From Kitasatospora sp. A2-31 (GTDB lineage Bacteria > Actinomycetota > Actinomycetes > Streptomycetales > Streptomycetaceae): a stretch of 64,000 nt of DNA. The stretch covers positions 496,899 through 560,898 of the forward strand of contig NZ_JAKNTA010000001.1 in NCBI RefSeq assembly GCF_022288725.1, read 5' to 3'. How positions within the stretch are numbered: position 1 is the stretch's first letter; each line of letters opens with the position of its first letter. The translations under genes were made by a program, and so were the position numbers. The notes under the pieces are model-generated. The model was not told the origin of the DNA, ran no database searches, and worked only from the letters and a program-made list of their open reading frames with translations. Of the stretch, positions 26,200-33,960 are shown one piece after another.

Positions 26200-27351
26200 T
26201 CAGACGCGCACGATGGAGGACAGCGGCATGTTCGAGACCGCCTCGTAGCGCACCGAGGCACCCGGCTTGGGCGCGTGGAGCACCTGGCCGTTGCCCGCGT
26301 AGATCCCCACGTGGTGGGCGTCGCTGTAGAAGATCAGCAGGTCGCCGGGCTGGGCCTGGGAGAGGTCCGAGCCGATCCGGGTGCCGGCGTGGGCCTGCTC
26401 CTGGGAGGTGCGCGGCAGCGACACGCCGGCCTGGTTGAACGCCCAGACCATCAGGCCCGAGCAGTCGAAGGAGTTCGGGCCCGCGGCGCCGTAGACGTAC
26501 GGGCTGCCGACCTTGCCCGCGGCGATGGAGAGCGCGGCGGCGCCGCGCGAGCTGCCCGCGGCGACCGGCTTGGGGGCCGGGGCGGGGTCCGCGGTGGCGG
26601 CGCCCGAGCCGGAGCCGGAGAGGTCGGTGCGGTTGGTGTCGCGGGAGGCGCGCTCGGAGTCCGCCTTCGCCTTCGCGGCCTTCGCGGCGGCGTCCGCCTG
26701 GGCCTTCGCCTCGGCGGCGGCCTTCTCCTCGGCCTCGCGGATCGCGCGGCGCTCCTGCTCGGTCAGCGTGTTGAGCAGGTCCTGGGCCTTCGCCAGCTTG
26801 GCCTGGACCTCCTCCTTGGAGGCCTTCAGCTGCTGGGTGGTGGTCTCGAGCTCGCCGAGCTTGGCCTGGGCCTCGTTGCGGTCCTGGTCGAGCCTGCGCT
26901 GCTGCTCCTGGAGGTCCTTCAGCGCGCCGGACTGGGTGCTGCTCGCCTGGGTCAGCGCCCCGGCCTGGTTGAGGAAGTTGTCGGGGCTGGACGAGAGCAT
27001 CAGCTGGACGGTCGACGATATGCCGCCGGTCCGGTACTGCTCGCCGGCGATCTCGGCGAGGCCGCCCTGGGCCTCGGTGACCGCGGCCTGCTGACGGGCC
27101 ACCTTGTCCTGGAGCTCGCCGACCTGCTTCTGCAGCTCCTGCTGCTTGGCCTGGGCGCCGTTGTACTTCTCGGTCGCGACCTCGGCCTGCTCGTTGAGCT
27201 GGTCGACCTGCTCCTTGACCTGGTCCTTGGTCGGCGTCGGGTCGGCGTGGGCACCGGACTGCGCGGAGAGGGCGACGGCTGCGGCGGCGACACCGGTCAG
27301 GATCGAGACACGGGCGCGGCCGGCGGGCTTGGGACGACGATGGGACGCCAC
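26200..27351 (-). CDS. NlpC/P60 cell-wall hydrolase (second paralogue, under a c-di-AMP riboswitch)
   Basis: A 383-residue secreted endopeptidase of the RipA type. Signal peptide about residues 1-36 (ARVSILTGVAAAAVALSAQ, AHA), long coiled coil about 40-235 with an Ala/Lys-rich end, then the NlpC/P60 domain at about 265-383 with NSFDCSGLMVW and HHVGIYAGN. GTG 27351 follows gaagaaggag at suitable spacing. The upstream 240 bases fold as a ydaO/yuaA c-di-AMP riboswitch. In this family c-di-AMP controls cell-wall hydrolases during growth and germination. It is the middle of three similar genes. Confidence 0.94.
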   Translation of the reverse strand: MASHRRPKPAGRARVSILTGVAAAAVALSAQSGAHADPTPTKDQVKEQVDQLNEQAEVATEKYNGAQAKQQELQKQVGELQDKVARQQAAVTEAQGGLAEIAGEQYRTGGISSTVQLMLSSSPDNFLNQAGALTQASSTQSGALKDLQEQQRRLDQDRNEAQAKLGELETTTQQLKASKEEVQAKLAKAQDLLNTLTEQERRAIREAEEKAAAEAKAQADAAAKAAKAKADSERASRDTNRTDLSGSGSGAATADPAPAPKPVAAGSSRGAAALSIAAGKVGSPYVYGAAGPNSFDCSGLMVWAFNQAGVSLPRTSQEQAHAGTRIGSDLSQAQPGDLLIFYSDAHHVGIYAGNGQVLHAPKPGASVRYEAVSNMPLSSIVRV

Positions 27352-27369
27352 GAAGGCGGACTCCTTCTT

Positions 27370-27612
27370 CCAACGTCCGCCTACCGGGTGAGCTGACGGG
27401 TTCGGGCCGGAAGAAGGCCCTACGACGCCTCACCGGCCGTTCCACCGGCCGACCTGGCGCCGATTCACCCCGGAGGAACATGGTTCCCCGGCTCCGTTCC
27501 ACAGCGCCCCCGACTACTGGGCTCCCACTCGGACGGGCCTGCGGCCCGTCCCGCTGCTTCGCGAACTCGGCGGTAAACCTCCGCCGCCACCCAGGCTGGG
27601 TGATCGACTGTG
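27370..27612 (-). promoter_or_regulatory. Cyclic di-AMP riboswitch (ydaO/yuaA class)
   Basis: Read on the minus strand the region has the class hallmarks in order: gggtggcggcggaggtttac, then gtgggagcccagtag, ggggaacc, ggggtgaatc, the ggtgaggcgtcgtagggc segment and finally cccgtcagctcacccggtag. The element ends about 20 bases before the GTG of the second NlpC/P60 gene. Family knowledge: c-di-AMP binding turns such genes off. A promoter candidate lies directly upstream. The two flanking NlpC genes do not have this element. Confidence 0.9.
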
Positions 27613-27629
27613 CGGTGGTTCAAGGCCCG

Positions 27630-27659
27630 ACCCTAGTAACAGAACCGTGATCCGTTCAA
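27630..27659 (-). promoter_or_regulatory. Putative promoter of the riboswitch-controlled NlpC gene
   Basis: Minus strand TTGAAC (27654-27659), 18-base spacer, TAGGGT (27630-27635). A start site near 27623 would place the aptamer at the very 5' end of the mRNA, as expected. Confidence 0.55.
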
Positions 27660-27767
27660 ATCCTTGTCAGAAAAAAGCCGGAACATCATCCATGTTCATT
27701 TGTGAATATGACCGGGCGTGATCGGTGCCGCACACGGAGCTGATCGCTTGTCATCGGAACAGGAGAA

Positions 27768-27802
27768 ATCCGCGCCACCCCCCAGATCGGGGTGGCGCGG
27801 AT
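27768..27802 (-). terminator. Hairpin after the third NlpC/P60 gene
   Basis: Perfect 14-base arms at 27768-27781 (atccgcgccacccc) and 27789-27802 with a 7-base loop. It stands 40 bases past the stop at 27842. The minus-strand flank after the hairpin is ttctcctg, so a partial U run may help. Confidence 0.8.
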
Positions 27803-27841
27803 CACAGGTGCGTTCCGGGGCCAGCGGGGCGTGTCGGTCCG

Positions 27842-28885
27842 TCAGACCCGGCGGATCGTGTTGATCGGCATCGCGTCGGCCTTCATCACCTTCACCACGT
27901 CACCGGTGTGCGGCGCGTGCACCACCATGCCGTTGCCGATGTACATCGCGACGTGGCTGCGGTCGCTGCGGTAGATGATCAGGTCCCCGGGCTGCGCCTC
28001 GGCGAGCGAGGGCACCCGGGTGCCGACGTTGCCCTGCGCCTGCGAGGTGCGCGGCAGCGAGACGCCGGCCTTGCCGTACGCGAAGACCATCAGGCCCGAG
28101 CAGTCGAAGGTGCTCGGCCCGGTGGCGCCCCAGACGTACGGGGAGCCCTGCTTGCTCATCGCGATGGAGACGGCCGTGCCGGCGTAGCCGCTCGCCTGCG
28201 GCAGGCTGCCGAGGTCCGCGCGCTCGGAGCCGCGCGAGGCGCGGTCCTCCGCCTGCTGCGCGGCGCGCAGGGCGGCCCGGTCCGCGGCGCTGAGCGAGTT
28301 CAGGAGGTCCTGGGCCTCCTTGAGCTTCTTGTTGACGTCCGTCTTGGCCTGGTTGAGGTCCTTGGTGGTGCTGTCCAGCGAGGCGAGGACCGCGGCGGCC
28401 TCGGCCTTCTGCTGGTCCAGCCGGCGCTGCTGGTCCTGCAGCCCCTTGAGCGCCTCGGTCTGGCTGGAGGAGGCCTGCTGCACGCTGGAGGCCTTGTCCA
28501 GGTAGCCCGACGGGTCGGAGGAGAGCATCAGCTGGACCGACGGGTCGATGCCGCCCGTGCGGTACTGCTCACCGGCCACCGCGGCCAGCCCGCCCTGAAG
28601 CTGGGTCATCTCGTCCTGGCCGCGAGCCACCTGGTCCTGCAGCTGGTCGGCCTGCTTGCGGAGCTGGTCGGCCCGCTCCTTGGCGCCGTTGTACTTCTCG
28701 GTGGCCTGCTCGGCCTCCTCCTGCAGCTGGTCGATCTGCGCCTTGACGTCGTCCTTCTTCGGCGACGGGCTGGGCGCGGCGTGGGCGGCGACCTGGGCGG
28801 AGAGAGCGACCGCGGTCGCAGCGGCAGCGGTGAGCACGGAGACCCGCGCGCGGCTCGGCTGCTTGGGACGGCGGTGGGAGGCCAA
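27842..28885 (-). CDS. NlpC/P60 cell-wall hydrolase (third paralogue)
   Basis: A 347-residue secreted peptidoglycan endopeptidase nearly parallel in plan to the gene at 26200. Signal peptide about residues 1-36 (ARVSVLTAAAATAVALSAQ, AHA), coiled coil to about 215, and NlpC/P60 domain with TFDCSGLMVFAY and SHVAMYIGNG. The start is taken as TTG 28885 because it aligns with the N-terminus of the neighbour (ASHRRPK) and follows gaagaaggag; an upstream GTG at 28915 would place that ribosome binding site inside the gene. The intergenic DNA lacks a c-di-AMP element. Confidence 0.92.
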   Translation of the reverse strand: MASHRRPKQPSRARVSVLTAAAATAVALSAQVAAHAAPSPSPKKDDVKAQIDQLQEEAEQATEKYNGAKERADQLRKQADQLQDQVARGQDEMTQLQGGLAAVAGEQYRTGGIDPSVQLMLSSDPSGYLDKASSVQQASSSQTEALKGLQDQQRRLDQQKAEAAAVLASLDSTTKDLNQAKTDVNKKLKEAQDLLNSLSAADRAALRAAQQAEDRASRGSERADLGSLPQASGYAGTAVSIAMSKQGSPYVWGATGPSTFDCSGLMVFAYGKAGVSLPRTSQAQGNVGTRVPSLAEAQPGDLIIYRSDRSHVAMYIGNGMVVHAPHTGDVVKVMKADAMPINTIRRV

Positions 28886-28954
28886 GGGACCGGCTCCTTC
28901 TTCCAATGGACTCACCCGAACGAGTGAGAATCCGGAAAATAGGTTTGACGCCAG

Positions 28955-28960
28955 ACCCTA
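28955..28960 (-). promoter_or_regulatory. Putative -10 element of the third NlpC/P60 gene
   Basis: Minus strand actagggtc (TAGGGT at 28955-28960) repeats the nine bases found around the -10 of the riboswitch-controlled paralogue. The -35 region is not a good HrdB match. Shared context after it (gcgtcaaac versus gccttgaac) suggests common ancestry of the two promoters. Confidence 0.4.
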
Positions 28961-29097
28961 GTGAAGATCCAGGCTTTCCGCCACTCCCCCGATGGCGTGA
29001 CCCCCGGCCGCCCGCCATGACTTCACGAGATCGCCACATCGCCGCAAACCGGCCGCTGAGCAGGCGTCACGCGGGTCCGCCCGACCATTCCGGAAGC

Positions 29098-30636
29098 CTA
29101 CGGCCGGGCCAGCCGGTTCAGCAGCAGCACCGACGCGACGGGGCGCGCGCCCGCCTTCCGCACGCCCTCTGCGACCTCCCGGTCGGTGGAGACCACCACC
29201 ACCGGACGGCCCTGCGGCTCGGCCCGCACCAGGCGGCGGATCAGCTCGTCCGCGGTCTCCCCGGTCCGGCTGAAGCGCACCCGGACGCCGCGCGGCGGCG
29301 CCATGATCACCGGCACGTCGAGGTCCTGCCCGTCGAACACGCAGGTGACCTCCGCCTGCGTGCGCTGCGCCAGCATCGCCAGACCGCCCAGCAGCCGGAT
29401 CCGCTGCTGCTCCAGCGGCAGCGTCGGATAGCCGGTCTTGGTCACGTTGTAGCCGTCCACCACCAGGTGCACCTGCGGGATCGCCAGCAGCTGGTCCAGC
29501 AGCGCCGGATCGTCCTCGGCCAGGGCGCGCCGGGCCACGTCGTGCGGCGAGGCCGACCCCGGCACCACCGCCTCCACCAGATCGGCCGGGCGGATCTGGG
29601 AGACCGGCAGCGCCAGCTCCCGCTGCAGACCCTGCGCCGACTGCAGCACGGTGTCCAGCAGCAACCGCAGCCGCATGTCCTCGACGCTGCGCCCCTCGCG
29701 GGCCGAACGGCGGCCCTGCTCCACGGTGGTCTCCAGCTCGGAGATCCGGTGCCGCAACCGCCGCGCCTCGCTCTCGGCCGCACTGCGCTCGGCGGCGGCC
29801 TGCGCCTTCAGCGCCTCCAGTTCGGCGGAGACCCGGCGGGTCTCGGCCTGGGCCCGACGGGTGTCGCTCTCCAGCGACCGCACCTTCCGGCGCAGCGAGT
29901 CGCCCTCCTTGCGGACGTCCTCCGACTCGGCCCGGTGCCGCTCCAGATCGGCCCGGGCGGCGGCCCGCAGCTCGGCCAGCTCCGTCTGCAGCTTCTCCAC
30001 CAGCTGGGCGGCCTCCGCCGCCGCACCCTCGGCGCCGGCCCGTTCGGCCTCGTCGCCGGCCTCGGCCACCAGCCGGCTCCAGCCCGCCGACCGGACCAGG
30101 TAGGCGGCGGCGGCGACGTCCATCGGGTCGGCGGCCGCGGGGACGGTGCCCGACTCCAGCGCCCGGACGAGGTCGGGCTGGCCCAGCCGCAGCCGCTCCG
30201 CTATCCGCACCCGGAAGGCCGGCTCGGACTCCAGCGCCGCGGCCAGCGCGGTGGCGGCGTACTTGGCCCGCCGGGCCGGGGTGAACTTCGCGTACTGACG
30301 CAGCGACTGCGGCAGCTCGCCGGCGGGCAGCCCGCCGAGCGCGTCGGCGGCCAGGCCCACCACCCGGCGGCGCACGCCCTCGGGCAGCGGCCGGTCGAGC
30401 TGCTCGGCGGCGCGCCCTGCCGCCGGCTCCTCACCGGGCTCCTCACCGGCGGCCGGCCCGGCCGGGGCCGCGGTTGCGGACGGGGCGGCCTCGGTCTCGG
30501 CCGCGTCCGGCGCCTGCGTGTCCACAGCGGGCTGCCGCCCCTGCGGCCCCGCGGGCTCGTTCGCTGCGTCCACCACGTCCTCGGCTCCGATCCTGGTCCA
30601 GCGGGTACGGCCGTCCGCGGCCGCCCCCGTCGTCAC
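29098..30636 (-). CDS. NYN-domain RNA-binding/nuclease protein with coiled coil (YacP-like C-terminus)
   Basis: About 512 residues from GTG 30636 (532 if GTG 30696 is used; neither has a strong ribosome binding site). The N-terminal 60 residues are Ala/Pro/Glu-rich. A helical domain follows, then a coiled coil in roughly residues 190-310 (AELRAAARADLERH through RHRISELETTVEQ). The C-terminal third is a PIN-like NYN domain with HLVVDGYNVTKTG, VTCVFDGQDLD, SRTGETADELI and VVVVSTDREV, carrying the expected acidic residues of a ribonuclease. YacP/Rae1 relatives cut mRNA on ribosomes. It is downstream of a zinc-ribbon gene, 69 bases apart. Confidence 0.85.
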   Translation of the reverse strand: MTTGAAADGRTRWTRIGAEDVVDAANEPAGPQGRQPAVDTQAPDAAETEAAPSATAAPAGPAAGEEPGEEPAAGRAAEQLDRPLPEGVRRRVVGLAADALGGLPAGELPQSLRQYAKFTPARRAKYAATALAAALESEPAFRVRIAERLRLGQPDLVRALESGTVPAAADPMDVAAAAYLVRSAGWSRLVAEAGDEAERAGAEGAAAEAAQLVEKLQTELAELRAAARADLERHRAESEDVRKEGDSLRRKVRSLESDTRRAQAETRRVSAELEALKAQAAAERSAAESEARRLRHRISELETTVEQGRRSAREGRSVEDMRLRLLLDTVLQSAQGLQRELALPVSQIRPADLVEAVVPGSASPHDVARRALAEDDPALLDQLLAIPQVHLVVDGYNVTKTGYPTLPLEQQRIRLLGGLAMLAQRTQAEVTCVFDGQDLDVPVIMAPPRGVRVRFSRTGETADELIRRLVRAEPQGRPVVVVSTDREVAEGVRKAGARPVASVLLLNRLARP

Positions 30637-30705
30637 GCTCCGTGCGCTCCGCCTGTCATTGTCCCGTGCGGCGGGCGGCCCTGCCGCCCACCGCACGGCC
30701 CGGCA

Positions 30706-30975
30706 TCAGCCCTGCTCGGCGCCCTCGGCCGGCGCCGCGTCCTCGGCGCCCGGGCGGGCCACCAGCTCGACCTGGTCCACCGCGTTGCACCAGCGGCAGC
30801 GCACCGACTCGACGGTCTCGCTGTGCACCTCGGTCTCCTCCACCTCGGACTCGCCGGCGAGGTCGAAGTGGAGGAACTCGGTCACCCGCAGGGACCGGGT
30901 CACGTCGAAGCGGGTGAGGTTGCCGCAGAGCGTGCAGCGCCAGCGGGTCTCGGGCGTCAGAGCGGGGACGGTCAT
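30706..30975 (-). CDS. Small zinc-ribbon protein
   Basis: An 89-residue protein with two CxxC pairs, WRCTLCGN near residue 14 and VRCRWCNAV near residue 60, spaced as in a zinc ribbon. The middle is rich in beta structure (FDVTRSLRVTEFLHFDL), and the C-terminus is acidic and low in complexity. ATG 30975 is used, following gaggat. It reads toward the NYN gene on the same strand, so the two may form an operon in RNA metabolism. The exact role is unknown. Confidence 0.8.
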   Translation of the reverse strand: MTVPALTPETRWRCTLCGNLTRFDVTRSLRVTEFLHFDLAGESEVEETEVHSETVESVRCRWCNAVDQVELVARPGAEDAAPAEGAEQG

Positions 30976-31175
30976 CGGGGATCCTCTCGGGTGGTCCCTG
31001 GGTGGGCTCAGGCGCTCCCCCCGGAGCCCCGGCATCGGCGGCGGGAGGCGGGAATGCCCGCCCCAAGCCTATTGCCTGGGGCAGCCACCGCGGCCACCGG
31101 TCAGGGCGTTGTGCAGTTAGCCCACCTGCCGCACGCCCGGTGTCACCGGGGCCCGGCGGAGGGATGCTTGGCCGC

Positions 31176-31958
31176 ATGGCGATCCCGGTCCTCGACCACA
31201 CCGGTGCGCGGGGCGGTCGCCCGACCGCGGGCGTCCCGGCCGTCAGTTACGCCCTGATCGCACTGAACACCCTGGTCTTCCTGCTCGGCCCGGCGGCCGG
31301 CATCAACCCCTTCTACGGCCGCGGGCAGGCCCGGGTCTGCGCCGAGCAGCGGTACGAGCAGCGCTGGGGGGCCGTCCCCGCCGAACTGCTGGCGGGCCGG
31401 CCGCTGACCGCCGAACAGCTGGCGCAGGCCCCCGACCCGGTGCCCGGGTGCCCCGCCGCCCCGACGCCGGGCAAGCACCCGGCGCTCTCGGTGCTCAGCG
31501 CGCTCTTCCTGCACGCCGGCTGGCTGCACCTGCTGGGCAACCTGCTCTTCCTCCACGTCTTCGGCCCCACCGTCGAGGAGCGGTTCGGCCGGGCCCGGTT
31601 CGCCCTCTTCTACCTCGCGGCCGGCTCGCTGGCGACGTACGGGTTCGCGCTGGCCGAGGCGCACGCGCCGGACTCCACCCGGGTCCTGATCGGCGCCTCG
31701 GGGGCGATCTCGGCCGTGCTCGGCGCCTACCTGCGGCTGAACCCGCGGGCCCGGGTCACCACGCTCGTCCCGCTGCTGCTCTTCCTGCCGCTGCGCTTCC
31801 CGGCCTGGCTGGTGCTCGGGCTCTGGTTCGCCCTCCAGTGGTGGTCGGTGCACTCGGCCGGGCCCGGGGTGGCCTACCTGGTGCACGTGATCGGCTTCGC
31901 CGCCGGCTTCCTCTACGCCTGCACGCTCGCCACCCGTCCCCCGCGACGCCCCGGCTGA
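31176..31958 (+). CDS. Rhomboid family intramembrane serine protease
   Basis: A 260-residue protein with about six transmembrane helices. The catalytic serine is in LIGASGAISAVLGAY (GxSG) and the histidine in YLVHVIGFAAGF. The conserved HAGWLHLLGNLLFLHVFG of helix 2 carries the oxyanion-side His and Asn. Between helices 1 and 2 is an unusually long loop of about 65 residues with two cysteines (RVCAEQ, VPGCPAA) that might form a disulfide outside the cell. ATG 31176 is chosen; ATG 31164 adds four residues. Confidence 0.9.
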   Translation: MAIPVLDHTGARGGRPTAGVPAVSYALIALNTLVFLLGPAAGINPFYGRGQARVCAEQRYEQRWGAVPAELLAGRPLTAEQLAQAPDPVPGCPAAPTPGKHPALSVLSALFLHAGWLHLLGNLLFLHVFGPTVEERFGRARFALFYLAAGSLATYGFALAEAHAPDSTRVLIGASGAISAVLGAYLRLNPRARVTTLVPLLLFLPLRFPAWLVLGLWFALQWWSVHSAGPGVAYLVHVIGFAAGFLYACTLATRPPRRPG

Positions 31959-31999
31959 CGCCCGATACCCTGGCGGCACCTCACAAAGGAGCCGGAACA

Positions 32000-32281
32000 G
32001 TGATCACCGCCATCGTCCTGATCAAGACCAGCGTCGACCGCATCCCGGAGATCGCCGAGGCGATCGCGGCCATCGAGGGCGTCAGCGAGGTCTACTCGGT
32101 CACGGGTGGCTACGACCTGGTGGCGATGGTGCGGGTGCGCCGCCACGACGACCTGGCCGAGGTCATCCCCGGCCGGCTGAACAAGGTCCCGGGCGTGGCG
32201 CACACCGAGACCCAGATCGCCTTCCGCACCTACTCCCAGCACGACCTGGAGGCCGCCTTCGCGCTCGGCCTGGACGAGTAG
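32000..32281 (+). CDS. Stand-alone Lrp/AsnC ligand-binding (RAM) domain protein
   Basis: A 93-residue protein (ITAIVLIKTSVDRIPEIAEAI...). It matches the C-terminal effector-binding domain of Lrp/AsnC regulators (TGGYDLVAMVRV, VPGVAHTETQIAFRTYS) but has no DNA-binding helix-turn-helix. Such single-domain proteins form decamers and bind amino acids. GTG 32000 follows aaagga. It is 41 bases after the rhomboid gene on the same strand. A role as a modulator of full-length Lrp proteins, such as the one at 52801, is only a possibility. Confidence 0.87.
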   Translation: MITAIVLIKTSVDRIPEIAEAIAAIEGVSEVYSVTGGYDLVAMVRVRRHDDLAEVIPGRLNKVPGVAHTETQIAFRTYSQHDLEAAFALGLDE

Positions 32282-32302
32282 CCCCCGTCCGCGACGGCCG
32301 GT

Positions 32303-33685
32303 TCAGCCCGCGCGCCGGCCCCGGTCGACCTGCACCGCCGCGACGCAGCGGCCGCCCTCGTTGCGGTAGGTCCACGCCGCGCCGTCCGTGACCAGCTCGC
32401 GGACGGCGGTCAGGAACCGCTCGACGTGCTCGTCCGGGGTGCCGGCCCCGAAGCTGACCCGGATCGCGTTCAGGCTCCGCTCACCCGGCAGCGACGGCTC
32501 GGGGGCGCCGCACTCCGACGGCGCCACCTCCTCGTCGCCGAGCAGCGTGCGCACCAGCGGGTGCGCACAGAACAGGCCGTCGCGCACCCCGATGCCGTAC
32601 TCGGCGGAGAGCGCGGCGGAGAAGTGCGAGCTGTTCCAGCCCTCGACGACGAAGGAGAGGACGCCCACCCGTGCGGAGCCGGCGCCGAACAGGTTCAGCA
32701 CCTTCACCTGCGGGATCTCGGCCAGGCCGGCGGTGAGCCGGGCGACCAGCTCCTGCTCGCGGGCCTCCAGCGCGTCCCAGCCGGCCTCGGTGAGGGCCCG
32801 GCAGGCCGAGGCGATGGCGTAGGCGCCGATGACGTTCGGCGAGCCGGCCTCGTGCCGGGCCGGGCCGGTGTGCCACTGCACGTCGACCGAACCGTCGGCC
32901 TCCCGGGCGACCGTCCGGGTCGCGCCGCCGCCGGCCAGGTAGGGCTCGGCCGCGTCCAGCCAGTCGGCGCGGCCGGCCAGCACCCCGGCACCGAACGGCG
33001 CGTAGATCTTGTGGCCGGAGAAGGCGATCCAGTCCACCCCCAGCTCCCGGACCGAGACCCGGTGGTGCGGGGCGAGCTGGGCTGCGTCCAGCACCACCCG
33101 GGCGCCGTGCCGGTGGGCGGTCCGGGTCAGCTCGGCGACCGGCCAGAGCTCGCCGGTGACGTTGGAGGCCCCGGTGACGCAGAGCAGCTTGGGCCCCTCG
33201 GGCGCCGCGGCCAGCGCGGCGTCCAGGGCCGCGACCGCCTCGGCCCGCGAGCGCGGGGCCCGCAGGTAGGTGACGGCCAGCCCGGCGTGGGCCCACGGCA
33301 GCAGCGAGGCGTGGTGCTCGGTCTCGAAGGCGAAGACCCGGGTGCCCGCCGGGACGGCGCCGGCCAGCAGGTTGAGCGAGTCGGTGGTGGCCCGGGTGAA
33401 GACCACCTGGTCGCCCTCGCGCAGGTCCAGGAACTCGGCGACGGTGCGGCGGCTCTGCTCGAACAGGTCGGTGGAGAGCTGGGAGAGGTAGCCGGCGCCG
33501 CGGTGCACGCTGCCGTAGTAGGGGGCGTAGGCGGCCACGTCGTCCCAGACCCGCTGCAGCGCCGGGGCGCTGGCGGCGTAGTCGAGCGCGGCGTACCCGA
33601 CCTTCGCACCGTCGGCGAGCGGGACCTGCACGTCGCGGCCGAGGACGGCGAGCGGGGCACGGAGTTCGGTGGGGACGAGCGACAC
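32303..33685 (-). CDS. Class V aminotransferase, SufS-like cysteine desulfurase/lyase, under SAM riboswitch
   Basis: A 460-residue PLP enzyme. The PLP lysine is in DWIAFSGHKIYAPFG, the PLP-contacting Asp in VVLDAAQLAPHH and His in FETEHHASLLPW. The catalytic cysteine loop reads GVRDGLFCAHP, like the type II desulfurase SufS (RTGHHCAQP), so removal of sulfur from cysteine or a thiol is plausible. It is longer than SufS and has no suf genes nearby. GTG 33685 follows gaaggag. The leader is a SAM-IV riboswitch with a promoter upstream, linking the enzyme to methionine/SAM status. The precise substrate is unknown. Confidence 0.85.
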   Translation of the reverse strand: MSLVPTELRAPLAVLGRDVQVPLADGAKVGYAALDYAASAPALQRVWDDVAAYAPYYGSVHRGAGYLSQLSTDLFEQSRRTVAEFLDLREGDQVVFTRATTDSLNLLAGAVPAGTRVFAFETEHHASLLPWAHAGLAVTYLRAPRSRAEAVAALDAALAAAPEGPKLLCVTGASNVTGELWPVAELTRTAHRHGARVVLDAAQLAPHHRVSVRELGVDWIAFSGHKIYAPFGAGVLAGRADWLDAAEPYLAGGGATRTVAREADGSVDVQWHTGPARHEAGSPNVIGAYAIASACRALTEAGWDALEAREQELVARLTAGLAEIPQVKVLNLFGAGSARVGVLSFVVEGWNSSHFSAALSAEYGIGVRDGLFCAHPLVRTLLGDEEVAPSECGAPEPSLPGERSLNAIRVSFGAGTPDEHVERFLTAVRELVTDGAAWTYRNEGGRCVAAVQVDRGRRAG

Positions 33686-33732
33686 GGGTGCACTCCTTCA
33701 CGGGGTGGGGACCCCGGGGTGCATGTCGCCCG

Positions 33733-33851
33733 GCGTCCGCGCTTGCCCCGCGGACGGATCGCCACGGAGCCCGGTCCTCACCCAGGGCACCCCGCCACGG
33801 ACGGAGGGTTGCCGGACAGCAAGCTGGGGCTTCGCGCTGTCACTCATGACC
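33733..33851 (-). promoter_or_regulatory. SAM-IV (S-adenosylmethionine) riboswitch
   Basis: Read on the minus strand: ggtcatgagtgacag, then aagccccagcttgctgtc, cggcaaccctcc, gcggggtgccctgggtga-ggacc, and a 3' part ending ggggcaagcgcggac. This order matches the actinomycete SAM-IV consensus, including its extra pseudoknot-forming 3' segment. The first base is about 9 bases after the -10 hexamer, so the aptamer starts the transcript. It ends about 47 bases before the GTG of the SufS-like gene. Confidence 0.88.
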
Positions 33852-33859
33852 TGGCCAAG

Positions 33860-33889
33860 ACTCTAGGTCGCGGCCGCCGGGGCGGTCAA
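33860..33889 (-). promoter_or_regulatory. Strong HrdB-type promoter driving the SAM-IV leader
   Basis: TTGACC (33884-33889), an 18-base spacer and TAGAGT (33860-33865) on the minus strand. This is among the best vegetative promoter matches in the window. The predicted start is near 33853, at the 5' edge of the riboswitch. Confidence 0.7.
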
Positions 33890-33917
33890 ACAGCGTTCCG
33901 CCATCCGGACAGCGCGA

Positions 33918-33949
33918 GGGGCCCGCGGGAACGCCTCCCCGCGGGCCCC
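33918..33949 (-). terminator. Terminator after trpD
   Basis: Perfect 12-base arms at 33918-33929 (ggggcccgcggg) and 33938-33949 with an 8-base loop. It begins 11 bases after the trpD stop and separates trpD from the SAM-riboswitch promoter downstream on the same strand. Confidence 0.8.
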
Positions 33950-33960
33950 CAACTGCCTTC

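Noticed and set aside
27640..27670. Possible tRNA T-arm (gttcaaatcc) upstream of an NlpC gene
   Set aside because: No acceptor stem, anticodon arm or D arm surrounds it; the segment fits a -35 element instead.
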